Source: JBGLNJ01 sp964353405 (GTDB taxonomy: Bacteria; Chloroflexota; Anaerolineae; Fen-1058). Taken from it: a stretch of DNA of 26,019 nt. Under the pieces are notes generated by a model, which worked only from the letters and a program-made list of their open reading frames with translations, did no database searches and had not been told where the DNA came from. The stretch lies in contig CAYGWJ010000088.1 of assembly GCA_964353405.1 (NCBI GenBank), positions 1-26,019 of the forward strand. The letters are read 5' to 3'. Within the stretch, counting starts at the first letter, position 1; each line of letters begins with the position of its first letter. Shown here piece by piece: positions 1 to 6,724 of the stretch. The translations under genes and the position numbers were made by a program.

Positions 1-238
1 ATTCCAGTTGCATGTACGGGTCGCTTCGCGCGAGTGAACATAACGGCGTATTTCACAGGCTACATAATCAAGGCTTTTCATCATCGAATCCGCCACCACC
101 ACAGTGGTCATCCCGTACACTCGATAGGAAACCGCTCTAACATCTGTATAGCCCGGCCAGCCCCGTTCACCCGCCACCCTTTACGCCATAGGCGTAGCCC
201 GAATTGTTTCCCCGAAAATGATGCCTTGTTCAGTCTCT

Positions 239-270
239 ACAGAATTACAGAATTACATATTTACATAACG
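239..270. repeat. Octanucleotide tandem repeat
   Basis: Four consecutive 8-nt units: ACAGAATT, ACAGAATT, ACATATTT, ACATAACG. The first two are identical and the others diverge. It lies in non-coding sequence. Confidence 0.5.
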
Positions 271-323
271 CCCATCGCGCCCTCAGTTGCGCATCAGGTA
301 CACCGCACAAGTGTCGGGCCAGC

Positions 324-352
324 CGTAGGACAAGATGCCATCTTGTCCTACG
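324..352. repeat. Perfect palindrome, 14-bp arms
   Basis: CGTAGGACAAGATG at 324-337 is followed by one C and then its exact reverse complement at 339-352. A single-nucleotide loop with 14 perfect pairs is unlikely by chance. No T-run follows, so it is not a typical terminator. The GTAGG edges resemble two other palindromes in this window (5655-5711 and 17992-18014), suggesting a dispersed palindromic repeat family. Confidence 0.7.
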
Positions 353-435
353 ACCGGCAGTTTTGCGTCATACCCTTGCGCATCTCATTTGGGCAGCGCC
401 CATAGCACCGGCTGGACCACCGCGATCAACGGACT

Positions 436-484
436 GTCCACTATTCACTACCCACTGTCCACTGTTCACTGCCCACTTCCCACT
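436..484. repeat. Heptanucleotide tandem array (NYYCACT)x7
   Basis: Seven consecutive 7-nt units, each ending CACT and following NYYCACT: GTCCACT, ATTCACT, ACCCACT, GTCCACT, GTTCACT, GCCCACT, TCCCACT. The array ends three bases before the -35 box of the promoter at 488. It resembles the short tandemly repeated heptamers known in cyanobacteria in period and style, though homology is not implied. Confidence 0.8.
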
Positions 485-487
485 GAC

Positions 488-516
488 TTGACGCAGGTGA
501 TACAACGCGCTATACT
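488..516 (+). promoter_or_regulatory. Sigma-70-type promoter for the radical SAM operon
   Basis: TTGACG at 488-493 and TATACT at 511-516 are separated by 17 nt, the optimal spacing. Transcription would start near 523, giving a leader of about 37 nt to the ATG at 560. Confidence 0.65.
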
Positions 517-559
517 GCCAACTCCCTATTGTTGGGTGTGGGAAGGATTGGGTACGGAT

Positions 560-2503
560 ATGGACACCAAGAGTATCGAACGCGCACTGGATCGGATTTT
601 GCCTCAAGTTGAGAAGCCCGCTCGCTACACGGGCGGTGAGTTTAACAGCGTGGTCAAGGACTGGAGTGTGACGCCGTTCCGCGCCGTGTTGGCCTTCCCC
701 GATATCTACGAGTTAGGGATGAGCAACCTGGGGCTGGCGATTCTTTATGACATCCTCAACCAACAGCCGGGCGTGCTGGCCGAGCGCGTCTACACACCCT
801 GGCCCGACATGGAAGCGCAACTGCGCGCGGCGGGCGTCCCACTTTACTCGCTCGAAACCAGGCATCCTCTCTCCGAGTTCGACCTCATCGGCTTTAGCCT
901 GCCTTACGAACAGCTCTACACGAATGTGTTGACGATGCTCGACTTGGGCGGCGTGCCGCTGCTCGCGTTCGAGCGCGACGACCGGCATCCCATTGTCATC
1001 GCCGGAGGCCACGCCACCTATAACCCCGACCCGATGGGTGATTTCATTGATGCGTTTGTCATCGGCGAAGGCGAAGAGGTCATTGTCGAGATTGTCGAAG
1101 CGATTCGGCAAGTCAAGGGGAGAGCGGCCGCCCAGGGGGCGGGAGAGTGGAGATCGGAAGCGTTACGCCGCCTGGCCCAAATCTCCGGTGTGTACGTGCC
1201 GCGTTTTTACGATGTGACCTACCATGACGATGGCGCCATCGCGGGTGTAGCGCCCAACGTTGATCGAGTGCCTGCGCGGGTGACCAAACGCATTGTGCCG
1301 ATTCTGCCGCCGCCGCTGACTCGTTTCATTGTGCCTTTTGTGGATGTGACGCACAATCGCGCTGTCGTGGAAATCCAGCGTGGCTGCACGCGCGGCTGCC
1401 GCTTTTGCCACGCGGGATTTGTCACGCGCCCGGTGCGTGAGCGGCCGGTTGAAGAAATCCTGGCAGCGGTGGACGCGATGGTGCGCGAGACCGGCTTTGA
1501 AGAGGTCGCGCTGCTGTCGCTTTCGTCCAGCGATTACACCCACATCGGCGACCTGGTGCACGCCATCAGCCAAAAATACGCGGATAAGCACCTTTCGATT
1601 TCACTGCCGTCGCTCCGCATCGAATCGTTCTCGGTCGAGCTGGCCGAGATGCTCAAGGAGGGGCGCCAGACCGGGTTCACCTTCGCGCCGGAGGCAGCCA
1701 CCGAAGCGATGCGCCGCCGCATCAACAAGTTCATTCCCGACCAGCAATTGCTTGACACGGCGCGTGAGGTCTTTTCGCGCGGCTGGCGGACGATCAAGCT
1801 GTACTTTATGATAGGTCATCCCGATGAGACGCTTGACGATGTGCAGGCCATTGCCGACCTGGCCAAGGCGGTGTTGAAGGAAGGCCGCAAGATTCACGGC
1901 AAGGCGGCGCAGGTCAACATCGGCTGTTCGACGTTCGTCCCCAAGCCCCACACCGCGTTCCAGTGGGTTCCGCTCGACAGCCAAGAATCTGTGCGCGAAA
2001 AGCAGCGGCTGCTCAAGAGTCAACTGCGTGGGCCAGGTTTGAAACTGAGCTGGACTGAGCCGGAGCAGACCTTGCTCGAAGCCTTCCTTTCGCGCGGCGA
2101 CCGGCGTCTTGGCCCGGTCATTTTGCGTGCGTGGCAGCTTGGCGCAAAACTGGACGGATGGGGCGAGCATTTCAACATCGGCGCGTGGCGGCAGGCGTTC
2201 GCAGAAACAAAGCTCGACCCCGAGTTTTACGCGCGGCGTCCGCGCCCGATGAAGGAAGTGTTCCCGTGGGATCACATTGACATTGGCGTTCGCAAGAATT
2301 TCGTGGCGCAGGATTACGCTATGAGCCAGGCCGGCGAGACCCGCGTGGATTGCCGCGAGCATTGTTTTGCGTGCGGCATCCTGCCGACGTTCACCCCGAC
2401 GCGCATGAATACGCCCGCCGAAGCGTGGGAATGCCCGCCTGTCGTCCCGCCGCATCTGCGCGGCGTCAAGCAGTCTGATGTCATTCCGCTCGCCGCAGCG
2501 TGA
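560..2503 (+). CDS. TIGR03960-type B12-binding-domain radical SAM protein
   Basis: A 647-residue radical SAM protein of the TIGR03960 type. The N-terminal part (about 1-240) resembles the cobalamin-binding-like region of these proteins (QVEKPARYTGGE, FPDIYELGMSNLG, IAGGHATYNPDP). The radical SAM core follows with the [4Fe-4S] motif C276-x3-C280-x2-C283 in RGCTRGCRFCH. A Cys pair also occurs near the C terminus (CREHCFACG). The reaction of this family is not established, to my knowledge. The frame stays open upstream to 335, but that part runs through the repeat array and the promoter, so I take ATG 560, with GGAAGG about 14 nt upstream. It is followed by the DUF2344 protein, its usual partner, and by rplU-rpmA, which points to an RNA- or ribosome-related role; that is inference. 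Confidence 0.88.
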   Translation: MDTKSIERALDRILPQVEKPARYTGGEFNSVVKDWSVTPFRAVLAFPDIYELGMSNLGLAILYDILNQQPGVLAERVYTPWPDMEAQLRAAGVPLYSLETRHPLSEFDLIGFSLPYEQLYTNVLTMLDLGGVPLLAFERDDRHPIVIAGGHATYNPDPMGDFIDAFVIGEGEEVIVEIVEAIRQVKGRAAAQGAGEWRSEALRRLAQISGVYVPRFYDVTYHDDGAIAGVAPNVDRVPARVTKRIVPILPPPLTRFIVPFVDVTHNRAVVEIQRGCTRGCRFCHAGFVTRPVRERPVEEILAAVDAMVRETGFEEVALLSLSSSDYTHIGDLVHAISQKYADKHLSISLPSLRIESFSVELAEMLKEGRQTGFTFAPEAATEAMRRRINKFIPDQQLLDTAREVFSRGWRTIKLYFMIGHPDETLDDVQAIADLAKAVLKEGRKIHGKAAQVNIGCSTFVPKPHTAFQWVPLDSQESVREKQRLLKSQLRGPGLKLSWTEPEQTLLEAFLSRGDRRLGPVILRAWQLGAKLDGWGEHFNIGAWRQAFAETKLDPEFYARRPRPMKEVFPWDHIDIGVRKNFVAQDYAMSQAGETRVDCREHCFACGILPTFTPTRMNTPAEAWECPPVVPPHLRGVKQSDVIPLAAA

Positions 2504-2511
2504 GGTTCTGC

Positions 2512-2540
2512 CATTCTTCGCCGCTACGCGGCTCGGAATG
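2512..2540. repeat. Stem-loop in the gap before the DUF2344 gene
   Basis: CATTC at 2512-2516 pairs with GAATG at 2536-2540, and inside it GCCGC (2520-2524) pairs with GCGGC (2528-2532) around TAC. No T-run follows. It looks like a small dispersed palindromic repeat rather than a terminator. Confidence 0.45.
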
Positions 2541-2563
2541 ACAGTCTCGGCTGGCCCTTTTGC

Positions 2564-2591
2564 AATTTGAGATTTGGAATTTGAGATTTGA
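2564..2591. repeat. Heptanucleotide tandem array (RATTTGR)x4
   Basis: Four 7-nt units in a row: AATTTGA, GATTTGG, AATTTGA, GATTTGA. The last unit contains the TTG at 2588-2590 that is the only plausible start codon of the DUF2344 gene. Confidence 0.75.
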
Positions 2592-3256
2592 ATCGCTACC
2601 GCATCACTTTCACTCGCGATAGAATCGTCCGCTTCGTCGGACATCTCGACCTGGTCAAAACCTGGGAACGCATCTTGCGCCGCGCCGATTTGCCCGTGGC
2701 ACACTCGCAGGGCTTTCACCCGCTGCCCAAGGTCACATTTGCCTCGGCCCTTCCGGTCGGCTGCACGAGCGAGGCCGAGCTGATGGATGTGGTGCTGGCT
2801 GAGCCGCTGGCTCCGTCCGAGGTGATGAGGCGGCTGGCGTCCACACTGCCCGCGGGCATTGCCATTACGTCCGTCGCCGAGGCGCCACTCAACGCACCCG
2901 CGCTTCAGGCTGAGCTGCGCTGGGCCGAGTACCTCGTGACTATCGGGACCCGTGAATCACAGGAGCACATCGAAGCCAAAGTGCGGATGTTTATGGAAGC
3001 TTTGTCGGTGATGCGCGAGCGGCGCGGCAAGAGTTACGATTTGCGCCCGCTGGTTCTGTCACTGCAAGTCAAGGGGGCGAGCGGCGCCTCGGCGCAAATC
3101 GCCATGCGCTTGAAGGCAGACGCAAATGCCGGAACCGGTCGGCCTGACGAAATGCTCTCCGCGTTGGGGTGGGGCGATGCGCCCGTGCAGGTTCATCGGC
3201 GCAAGTTGGGCTTTGCAAGTGACGAGGAACCGCTCCGTGAGAAGAACGACGAATAG
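2588..3256 (+). CDS. DUF2344 radical-SAM-associated protein (TIGR03936 type)
   Basis: A 222-residue protein with the family's N-terminal pattern: FVGHLDLVKTWERILRRADLP, then HSQGFHPLPK and a Ser/Glu-containing segment. The family is found next to, or fused to, TIGR03960 radical SAM proteins; its function is unknown, to my knowledge. The start is a TTG lying inside a 7-bp repeat array, and the conserved RYRITFTRD begins directly after it, so no later start is likely. There is no good Shine-Dalgarno sequence upstream. The gap to the radical SAM gene is 84 nt and holds only repeats, so the two are probably cotranscribed. The Arg- and Lys-rich C terminus ends 33 nt before a separate promoter for rplU. 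Confidence 0.85.
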   Translation: MNRYRITFTRDRIVRFVGHLDLVKTWERILRRADLPVAHSQGFHPLPKVTFASALPVGCTSEAELMDVVLAEPLAPSEVMRRLASTLPAGIAITSVAEAPLNAPALQAELRWAEYLVTIGTRESQEHIEAKVRMFMEALSVMRERRGKSYDLRPLVLSLQVKGASGASAQIAMRLKADANAGTGRPDEMLSALGWGDAPVQVHRRKLGFASDEEPLREKNDE

Positions 3257-3289
3257 CCGGCGCGCAGTTCGTTCTTGGTCCTTCGCCGT

Positions 3290-3318
3290 TTGACAAAACG
3301 CATCAAGCCAGTTATAAT
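3290..3318 (+). promoter_or_regulatory. Consensus sigma-70 promoter for rplU-rpmA
   Basis: TTGACA at 3290-3295 and TATAAT at 3313-3318 are both exact consensus hexamers, with exactly 17 nt between them. This is the strongest promoter in the window. It fits the high expression expected for ribosomal protein genes. Confidence 0.9.
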
Positions 3319-3330
3319 CTGTATCCGCCA

Positions 3331-3360
3331 GCGGCCTAGAGGGTCAGGCCGCTTCTGTTT
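3331..3360 (+). promoter_or_regulatory. Hairpin in the rplU leader, candidate ribosomal-protein leader
   Basis: GCGGCCT (3331-3337) pairs with AGGCCGC (3346-3352) around an 8-nt loop and is followed by the T-rich TTCTGTTT. It lies between the consensus promoter and the GTG start, within the transcribed leader. L21 leaders that sense free protein are known in other phyla. This one could be an autoregulatory attenuator, but no match to a known family was tested. Confidence 0.5.
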
Positions 3361-3408
3361 GTCATGAACCAGAGTGCTCTCTGAGCGCGACACATCGGGG
3401 GTGTCATC

Positions 3409-3726
3409 GTGTATGCAGTCTTTCAAGTCGGCGGACAACAGTTCCGCGCCAGCGTGGGCGAGAAGGTTCGCGTCGAAGTGTTGCCGCAGCAAGTCGGCGA
3501 ACAGGTCGTTCTGGATAATGTTCTGCTGGTGTCCGATGCCGGCAATATCCAGGTGGGCAAACCCACCGTCGGCGGCGCCCAGATCAAGGCGACTGTCGTC
3601 GAGCAGGGCAAGGGCGACAAGATCGTCATCTTTGATTACAGACCCGGCGGTAAGCGGCATAAGGTCAAGACGGGCCATCGCCAGAATTATACCTGGCTGC
3701 GCGTGGACGACATTGTAGCGGGGTGA
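3409..3726 (+). CDS. rplU: 50S ribosomal protein L21
   Basis: A 105-residue protein, the usual L21 length. It opens with the L21 signature MYAVFQVGGQQFRASVGEKV and ends with the RNA-binding KRHKVKTGHRQNYTWLRV. It binds 23S rRNA in the large subunit. The start is GTG at 3409, preceded by GGGGGTG at 3397-3403; an out-of-frame ORF overlaps here but lacks homology. It has its own strong promoter and leader hairpin. Its stop is 8 nt before rpmA, whose ribosome binding site overlaps the end of this gene, the classic rplU-rpmA arrangement. Confidence 0.97.
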   Translation: MYAVFQVGGQQFRASVGEKVRVEVLPQQVGEQVVLDNVLLVSDAGNIQVGKPTVGGAQIKATVVEQGKGDKIVIFDYRPGGKRHKVKTGHRQNYTWLRVDDIVAG

Positions 3727-3734
3727 GGTGAGAC

Positions 3735-4001
3735 ATGGCACACAAGAAAGGTGGCGGCAGCGCCAAGAACGGTCGCGATAGCCGCGCTCAGCGGTTGGGC
3801 GTCAAGCGGTACGGTGGTCAATCGGTGCGCTCGGGCAACATCCTTGTCCGGCAGCACGGCACGCATATCAAGCCTGGGCAGAACGTGGGCGTCGGCAGAG
3901 ATTACACGTTGTTCGCCACGATTGACGGCCTGGTCAAGTTCGAGCCGATGCCGGGCGGGCGACGCCGCGTGAGCGTCCAGCCTGCGCATGCGGCTGAATA
4001 A
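3735..4001 (+). CDS. rpmA: 50S ribosomal protein L27
   Basis: An 88-residue protein with the conserved N terminus MAHKKGGGSAKNGRDS, which reaches toward the peptidyl-transferase centre, followed by RLGVKRYGGQSVRSGNILVR. There is no N-terminal extension of the kind cleaved in Firmicutes, so the protein starts directly at the functional end. GAGGTG at 3725-3730 serves as its ribosome binding site and overlaps the rplU stop. The gene is cotranscribed with rplU. Confidence 0.97.
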   Translation: MAHKKGGGSAKNGRDSRAQRLGVKRYGGQSVRSGNILVRQHGTHIKPGQNVGVGRDYTLFATIDGLVKFEPMPGGRRRVSVQPAHAAE

Positions 4002-4054
4002 CTTTCCCCGCCGGGCGGCTTTTACGCTGTCCCAAGCCGGGGCAGGAGAAAAGA

Positions 4055-4366
4055 ATGAGAGACAAGATTCATCCGACGTGGTATCCTGAAGCCAAGGTCA
4101 CTTGCGCGTGCGGACATACCTGGACCGTAGGCGCGACGGTCGAGGTCATTCGCACCGATGTCTGCTCCAATTGCCATCCGTTCTTTACCGGGCAGACGCG
4201 CATCGTGGACACCGAGGGCCAGGTGGACCGCTTCTACAAGCGGCTGGATCACGCGGTTGCTTCCGGCCCCGAGGGGCGCAGCAAGCGGGCCAAGCGGCGC
4301 AAGGAGCGCCAGTCCATCGTCGAGATCGTGGACGAAGAGACCGAAGGCCAGTCGGCTTCGGCCTGA
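4055..4366 (+). CDS. rpmE: 50S ribosomal protein L31, zinc-binding type with a C-terminal tail
   Basis: The first 70 or so residues are a typical L31: MRDKIHPTWYPE, a CAC pair, then DVCSNCHPFFTG and VDRFYKRL. The four cysteines mark the zinc-containing (C+) form. At 103 residues it is longer than the common 65-80, because of a charged tail rich in Arg, Lys and Glu after residue 75. Such basic tails occur in L31 of some phyla. AGGAG at 4044-4048 precedes the ATG by 6 nt. It lies 53 nt downstream of rpmA and upstream of tdk, with a hairpin between this gene and tdk. Confidence 0.95.
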   Translation: MRDKIHPTWYPEAKVTCACGHTWTVGATVEVIRTDVCSNCHPFFTGQTRIVDTEGQVDRFYKRLDHAVASGPEGRSKRAKRRKERQSIVEIVDEETEGQSASA

Positions 4367-4389
4367 TCGAGGCAACACCATCCATATCG

Positions 4390-4426
4390 AGAAGGGCAGG
4401 TCAAACTTGACTGCCCTTCTTTGCTT
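4390..4426 (+). terminator. Hairpin between rpmE and tdk, probable weak terminator
   Basis: AGAAGGGCAG at 4390-4399 pairs perfectly with CTGCCCTTCT at 4411-4420 across an 11-nt loop. The following T-run is short and broken (TTTGCTT counting the last stem T), so termination is probably partial and tdk may be read through. Confidence 0.6.
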
Positions 4427-4438
4427 ATGAGGGCAGGC

Positions 4439-5026
4439 ATGGAAATTAGATCGAGCGGAGGCAGCATCGAGATCGTTTGCGGCAGCATGTTCAGCGGAAA
4501 GACCGAAGAGTTGATTCGCCGCGTGCGCCGCGCCAAGATTGCCAAACAAAATGTGCAGGTCTTCAAGCCGGCCATGGACACGCGGTACACCACCGAGGCT
4601 GTCACATCTCACAATGGGCTGGGCGTGGATGCCGTGCCGGTCCAGTCCGCCGCCGAGATCGAAACGCTGATCGTGCCGGCAACGAGCGTGGTGGCGATTG
4701 ACGAGGTGCAGTTCTTGGGCTGGGAAGTGACCGAGCTGTGCCAAAAGCTGGCTGACCGGGGCGTGCGTGTCATCGCGGCTGGGCTGGACATGGACTTTCG
4801 TGGCGAGCCGTTCGGGCCGATGCCGGTGCTGATGGCTCAAGCAGAAACCGTGGAAAAGTTGCAGGCGATTTGTGTGGTGTGCGGCAACCCGGCCAGCCGG
4901 ACGCAGCGGCTGATCAACGGCCAACCGGCGGCTTTTGATGATCCCGTCATTCTCGTCGGCGGTAGTGAGTCTTATGAGGCGCGCTGCCGCAGGTGCCATC
5001 AGGTTCCGCGCAGGAGTTCAAGCTGA
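4439..5026 (+). CDS. tdk: Thymidine kinase
   Basis: Phosphorylates thymidine with ATP for dTMP salvage. From ATG 4439 it has 195 residues, normal for the TK1-like family. Visible motifs are the P-loop GSMFSGKTE (15-23), the DEVQF segment (88-92) with the presumed catalytic Glu89, and two zinc-binding pairs C145-x2-C148 and C183-x2-C186. I prefer ATG 4439 over ATG 4427 because AGGG at 4430-4433 is well placed only for the former. The stop is one base before the hpt start, so the two salvage genes are tightly coupled. Confidence 0.95.
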   Translation: MEIRSSGGSIEIVCGSMFSGKTEELIRRVRRAKIAKQNVQVFKPAMDTRYTTEAVTSHNGLGVDAVPVQSAAEIETLIVPATSVVAIDEVQFLGWEVTELCQKLADRGVRVIAAGLDMDFRGEPFGPMPVLMAQAETVEKLQAICVVCGNPASRTQRLINGQPAAFDDPVILVGGSESYEARCRRCHQVPRRSSS

Positions 5027-5027
5027 C

Positions 5028-5585
5028 ATGGTACGACCTTACGAAGACTACCTGGGCGAAATTCTCATCTCATCCGAACAGTTACAAGCGCGCATGGCCG
5101 AGCTGGGTCAGGCGATCAGCGCCGACTATGCGGGCAAAGATTTGTTGCTGGTGTGCATCCTCAAGGGCGGTGTGCTTTTCCTGACCGACCTGATGCGCCA
5201 CATCACCGCGCCGCACGCGATTGACTTTATGGCCGTGTCGAGCTATGGCGCCGGCAGTCGCGAATCCACTGGCGCAGTGCGCATCCTCATGGACCTGGAG
5301 ACGGACATCGTTGGGCGCAACGTGCTCCTGGTGGAAGATATTATTGACAGCGGTCACACGCTGAGCTATATCACACGGGTGTTGCGCGCGCGCAACCCGG
5401 CTTCTTTGTGCATCTGCACGCTGTTGGACAAGGCCGAGCGGCGCCAGGTGGATGTGAAACTGGACTATGTCGGTTTTGTGATTCCCGATAAATTCGTTTT
5501 TGGCTACGGGCTGGATTTGGACGACCTGTACCGGAACTTGCCCTTCATCGGCGTGGTCAGACCCGGGCTGTTCGTCTCTGACTGA
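5028..5585 (+). CDS. hpt: Hypoxanthine phosphoribosyltransferase
   Basis: Transfers phosphoribosyl from PRPP to hypoxanthine or guanine in purine salvage. It has 185 residues, normal for the family. The PRPP-binding loop VLLVEDIIDSGHT lies at 99-111, LKGGVLF near 45-51 is the conserved N-terminal loop, and FVFGYGLDLDD near 157-166 belongs to the base-binding end. The open frame extends upstream into tdk, but conserved sequence begins at ATG 5028, with AGGAG at 5012-5016. It ends just before a strong terminator and so closes the rightward block. Confidence 0.95.
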   Translation: MVRPYEDYLGEILISSEQLQARMAELGQAISADYAGKDLLLVCILKGGVLFLTDLMRHITAPHAIDFMAVSSYGAGSRESTGAVRILMDLETDIVGRNVLLVEDIIDSGHTLSYITRVLRARNPASLCICTLLDKAERRQVDVKLDYVGFVIPDKFVFGYGLDLDDLYRNLPFIGVVRPGLFVSD

Positions 5586-5591
5586 AAACGG

Positions 5592-5624
5592 AAACCCGGC
5601 TTTTTGCCAAGAAGCCGGGTTTTT
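5592..5624 (+). terminator. Rho-independent terminator after hpt
   Basis: AAACCCGGCTT (5592-5602) pairs perfectly with AAGCCGGGTTT (5612-5622) across a 9-nt loop and runs into a T-stretch. It lies 7 nt past the hpt stop. Confidence 0.9.
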
Positions 5625-5654
5625 GGTTAGCGCGCCAAACCGATGGGGTGCGCT

Positions 5655-5711
5655 GTAGGGCAGGTTTCCATACCTGCTGCTCGGCATGGCGGCTATGGAA
5701 AGCCGCCCTAC
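5655..5711. repeat. Imperfect palindromic repeat with GTAGGGC ends
   Basis: A 23-nt left arm (5655-5677) and a 23-nt right arm (5689-5711) are inverted copies differing at a few internal positions. Both keep GTAGGGC at the outer edge and TTTCCAT in the middle. Each arm is itself a small hairpin (GCAGGT/ACCTGC and GGCGGCT/AGCCGCC). There is no coding sequence here. Confidence 0.7.
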
Positions 5712-5731
5712 GGTATCCCATCACTTTGGCG

Positions 5732-5843
5732 GTATCTTCTCAAAAAGTAGGGGAGACTTCCGAAGTCTTGACTGGATTTACGCTTGTCGCAACGTCTTGC
5801 CAAGACTTTGGAAGTCTAGTCCCGCGAATTATTGAGATGATAC
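5732..5843 (+). mobile_element. 112-bp MITE-like element, copy 1
   Basis: The element begins GTATCTTCTCAA and ends with the inverse of GTATCATCTCAA, and the two halves are largely complementary over their whole length. It is flanked by a perfect 8-bp direct repeat, CTTTGGCG at 5724-5731 and 5844-5851, as expected of a target-site duplication. A second copy in inverted orientation at 15408-15519 differs at four positions by my count. It encodes no protein, so it would need a transposase from a related insertion sequence elsewhere. Confidence 0.88.
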
Positions 5844-5883
5844 CTTTGGCGCGCCTACGGTTTTTGATGGGCATCGGTTTGCA

Positions 5884-6420
5884 TCACTTGCTGTGCTTCT
5901 GGGCCGCCAATTCCGCGAGTGCCTGGAACAGGCTGTCCACTCCTGCGTTGGTCAGCGCGCTGGTCTCCATGTAAGGGAAGCTCATGCTGCGCGCCCATTC
6001 TTCCACCTGCTCGCGCATCACCCTGCGCCCCAGGTCAAGCTTGTTGCCGACGACGACGAACCTGGCCTTGGGGCAGATTTGCGCCACGCCGGCATGCCAG
6101 CGCGGCAAATTGTCCAGGGTGGCCGGGTTCATCAGGTCGTAGACCAGCGCCAGGACCTTGGCCCCACGATAGAATGTGTCGCGAAATGCTCCGAACCGTT
6201 CCTGCCCGGCCATGTCCCAGATGGACAGCTTGATGGAATTGCCGTTCACTTCTACGATTTTGATCTGAAAGTCCACGCCGGTCGTGATGATGCGCGGCTC
6301 CTCAAAAGTCCCTGTGCAATAGCGGCGGATCAAGCTGGTTTTGCCCACGCCTTCATCTCCGGCAATCACCACTTTGGCGATGGGAAAGATGATGGTGCTC
6401 TGAGAGTGATCACTTGCCAT
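5884..6420 (-). CDS. Rab/Ras-like small GTPase
   Basis: A 178-residue single-domain small GTPase with the complete motif set: G1 GDEGVGKTS (21-29), switch I TTGVDF (46-51), G3 WDMAGQE (68-74) with the switch II Gln73, G4 NKLD (126-129) and G5 ETSAL (152-156). WDMAGQERF is very close to eukaryotic Rab proteins. There is no C-terminal cysteine for lipid attachment, so it is probably cytosolic. Bacterial homologues often pair with Roadblock/MglB-type regulators, but none is present nearby. I start at ATG 6420, with GGGAG upstream; the frame stays open to 6489 but without conservation. Its partner and process are unknown. Confidence 0.9.
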   Translation of the reverse strand: MASDHSQSTIIFPIAKVVIAGDEGVGKTSLIRRYCTGTFEEPRIITTGVDFQIKIVEVNGNSIKLSIWDMAGQERFGAFRDTFYRGAKVLALVYDLMNPATLDNLPRWHAGVAQICPKARFVVVGNKLDLGRRVMREQVEEWARSMSFPYMETSALTNAGVDSLFQALAELAAQKHSK

Positions 6421-6435
6421 TTTGAATTCTCCCTT

Positions 6436-6457
6436 GGGCAGGCTGCCCGTGATTATA
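6436..6457 (-). promoter_or_regulatory. Possible -10 box and leader palindrome of the GTPase gene
   Basis: Read leftward, TATAAT occupies 6457-6452 and is followed by the 6-bp palindrome GGGCAG/CTGCCC at 6448-6436, before the ribosome binding site. No convincing -35 box is visible, so this is tentative. Confidence 0.35.
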
Positions 6458-6531
6458 CACCCGTCAGCCCGGATGCAAAAGTAGGGCATGGCCTATGTGT
6501 CGTCTCCAGGGAAGCCACGACAGCTATCCCC

Positions 6532-6625
6532 CTGGTGACTACCCACAACTATGTGGAGTCCTCAACTTGTTGAGGCAGTCGCCCGAACAAGTTCGGGAGT
6601 CCGATAAGATGTGGGTAATCACCAG
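6532..6625. repeat. Compound palindrome with two internal hairpins
   Basis: CTGGTGACTACCCACA (6532-6547) is inverted at 6610-6625 with one mismatch. Inside lie CTCAAC/GTTGAG (6561-6574) and CCCGAA/TTCGGG (6582-6597), whose centres, ACTTGTT and AACAAGT, are complementary to each other. The structure ends 10 nt before the -35 box of the cca operon. It is clearly ordered and non-coding, and may be a dispersed palindromic repeat. Confidence 0.65.
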
Positions 6626-6635
6626 TATCCCCTAC

Positions 6636-6664
6636 TTGACACCCTGCGCTGTTGAGTCTATGAT
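6636..6664 (+). promoter_or_regulatory. Sigma-70 promoter for the small ORF and cca
   Basis: TTGACA at 6636-6641 is exact consensus, TATGAT at 6659-6664 has five of six bases, and the spacer is 17 nt. Transcription would begin near 6671. Confidence 0.8.
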
Positions 6665-6724
6665 ACGAACGTGATTTGTGCAGCGTGATGCACGACATCC
6701 AGTGCCATTGTGAGGGAAACCCAG

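Larger units (their letters stand above)
1..559. other. Gene-free leader region with small repeats
   Basis: I see no convincing gene here. The only open frame, 34-405 on the plus strand, has no ribosome binding site, a composition rich in His, Arg and Ile, and no recognisable domain. The stretch holds an 8-bp tandem repeat (about 239-270, units close to ACAGAATT), a perfect palindrome (324-352), a 7-bp tandem array (436-484) and a promoter (488-516) that probably drives the radical SAM gene. Confidence 0.6.

Noticed and set aside
34..405. Open frame of 123 codons on the plus strand
   Set aside because: No ribosome binding site, no recognisable domain, and it runs through the octamer repeat and the palindrome at 324-352.
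1601..2719. 372-codon open frame on the minus strand
   Set aside because: It lies opposite the radical SAM gene and DUF2344 start; long antisense frames are common in G+C-rich genes, and no domain is visible.
4008..4023. Small hairpin with TTTT after rpmA
   Set aside because: Only four or five pairs; too weak to call a terminator, and rpmE follows closely.
4022..4999. 325-codon minus-strand frame
   Set aside because: Antisense to rpmE and tdk, both certain genes; rich in His and Arg, as is usual for antisense frames.
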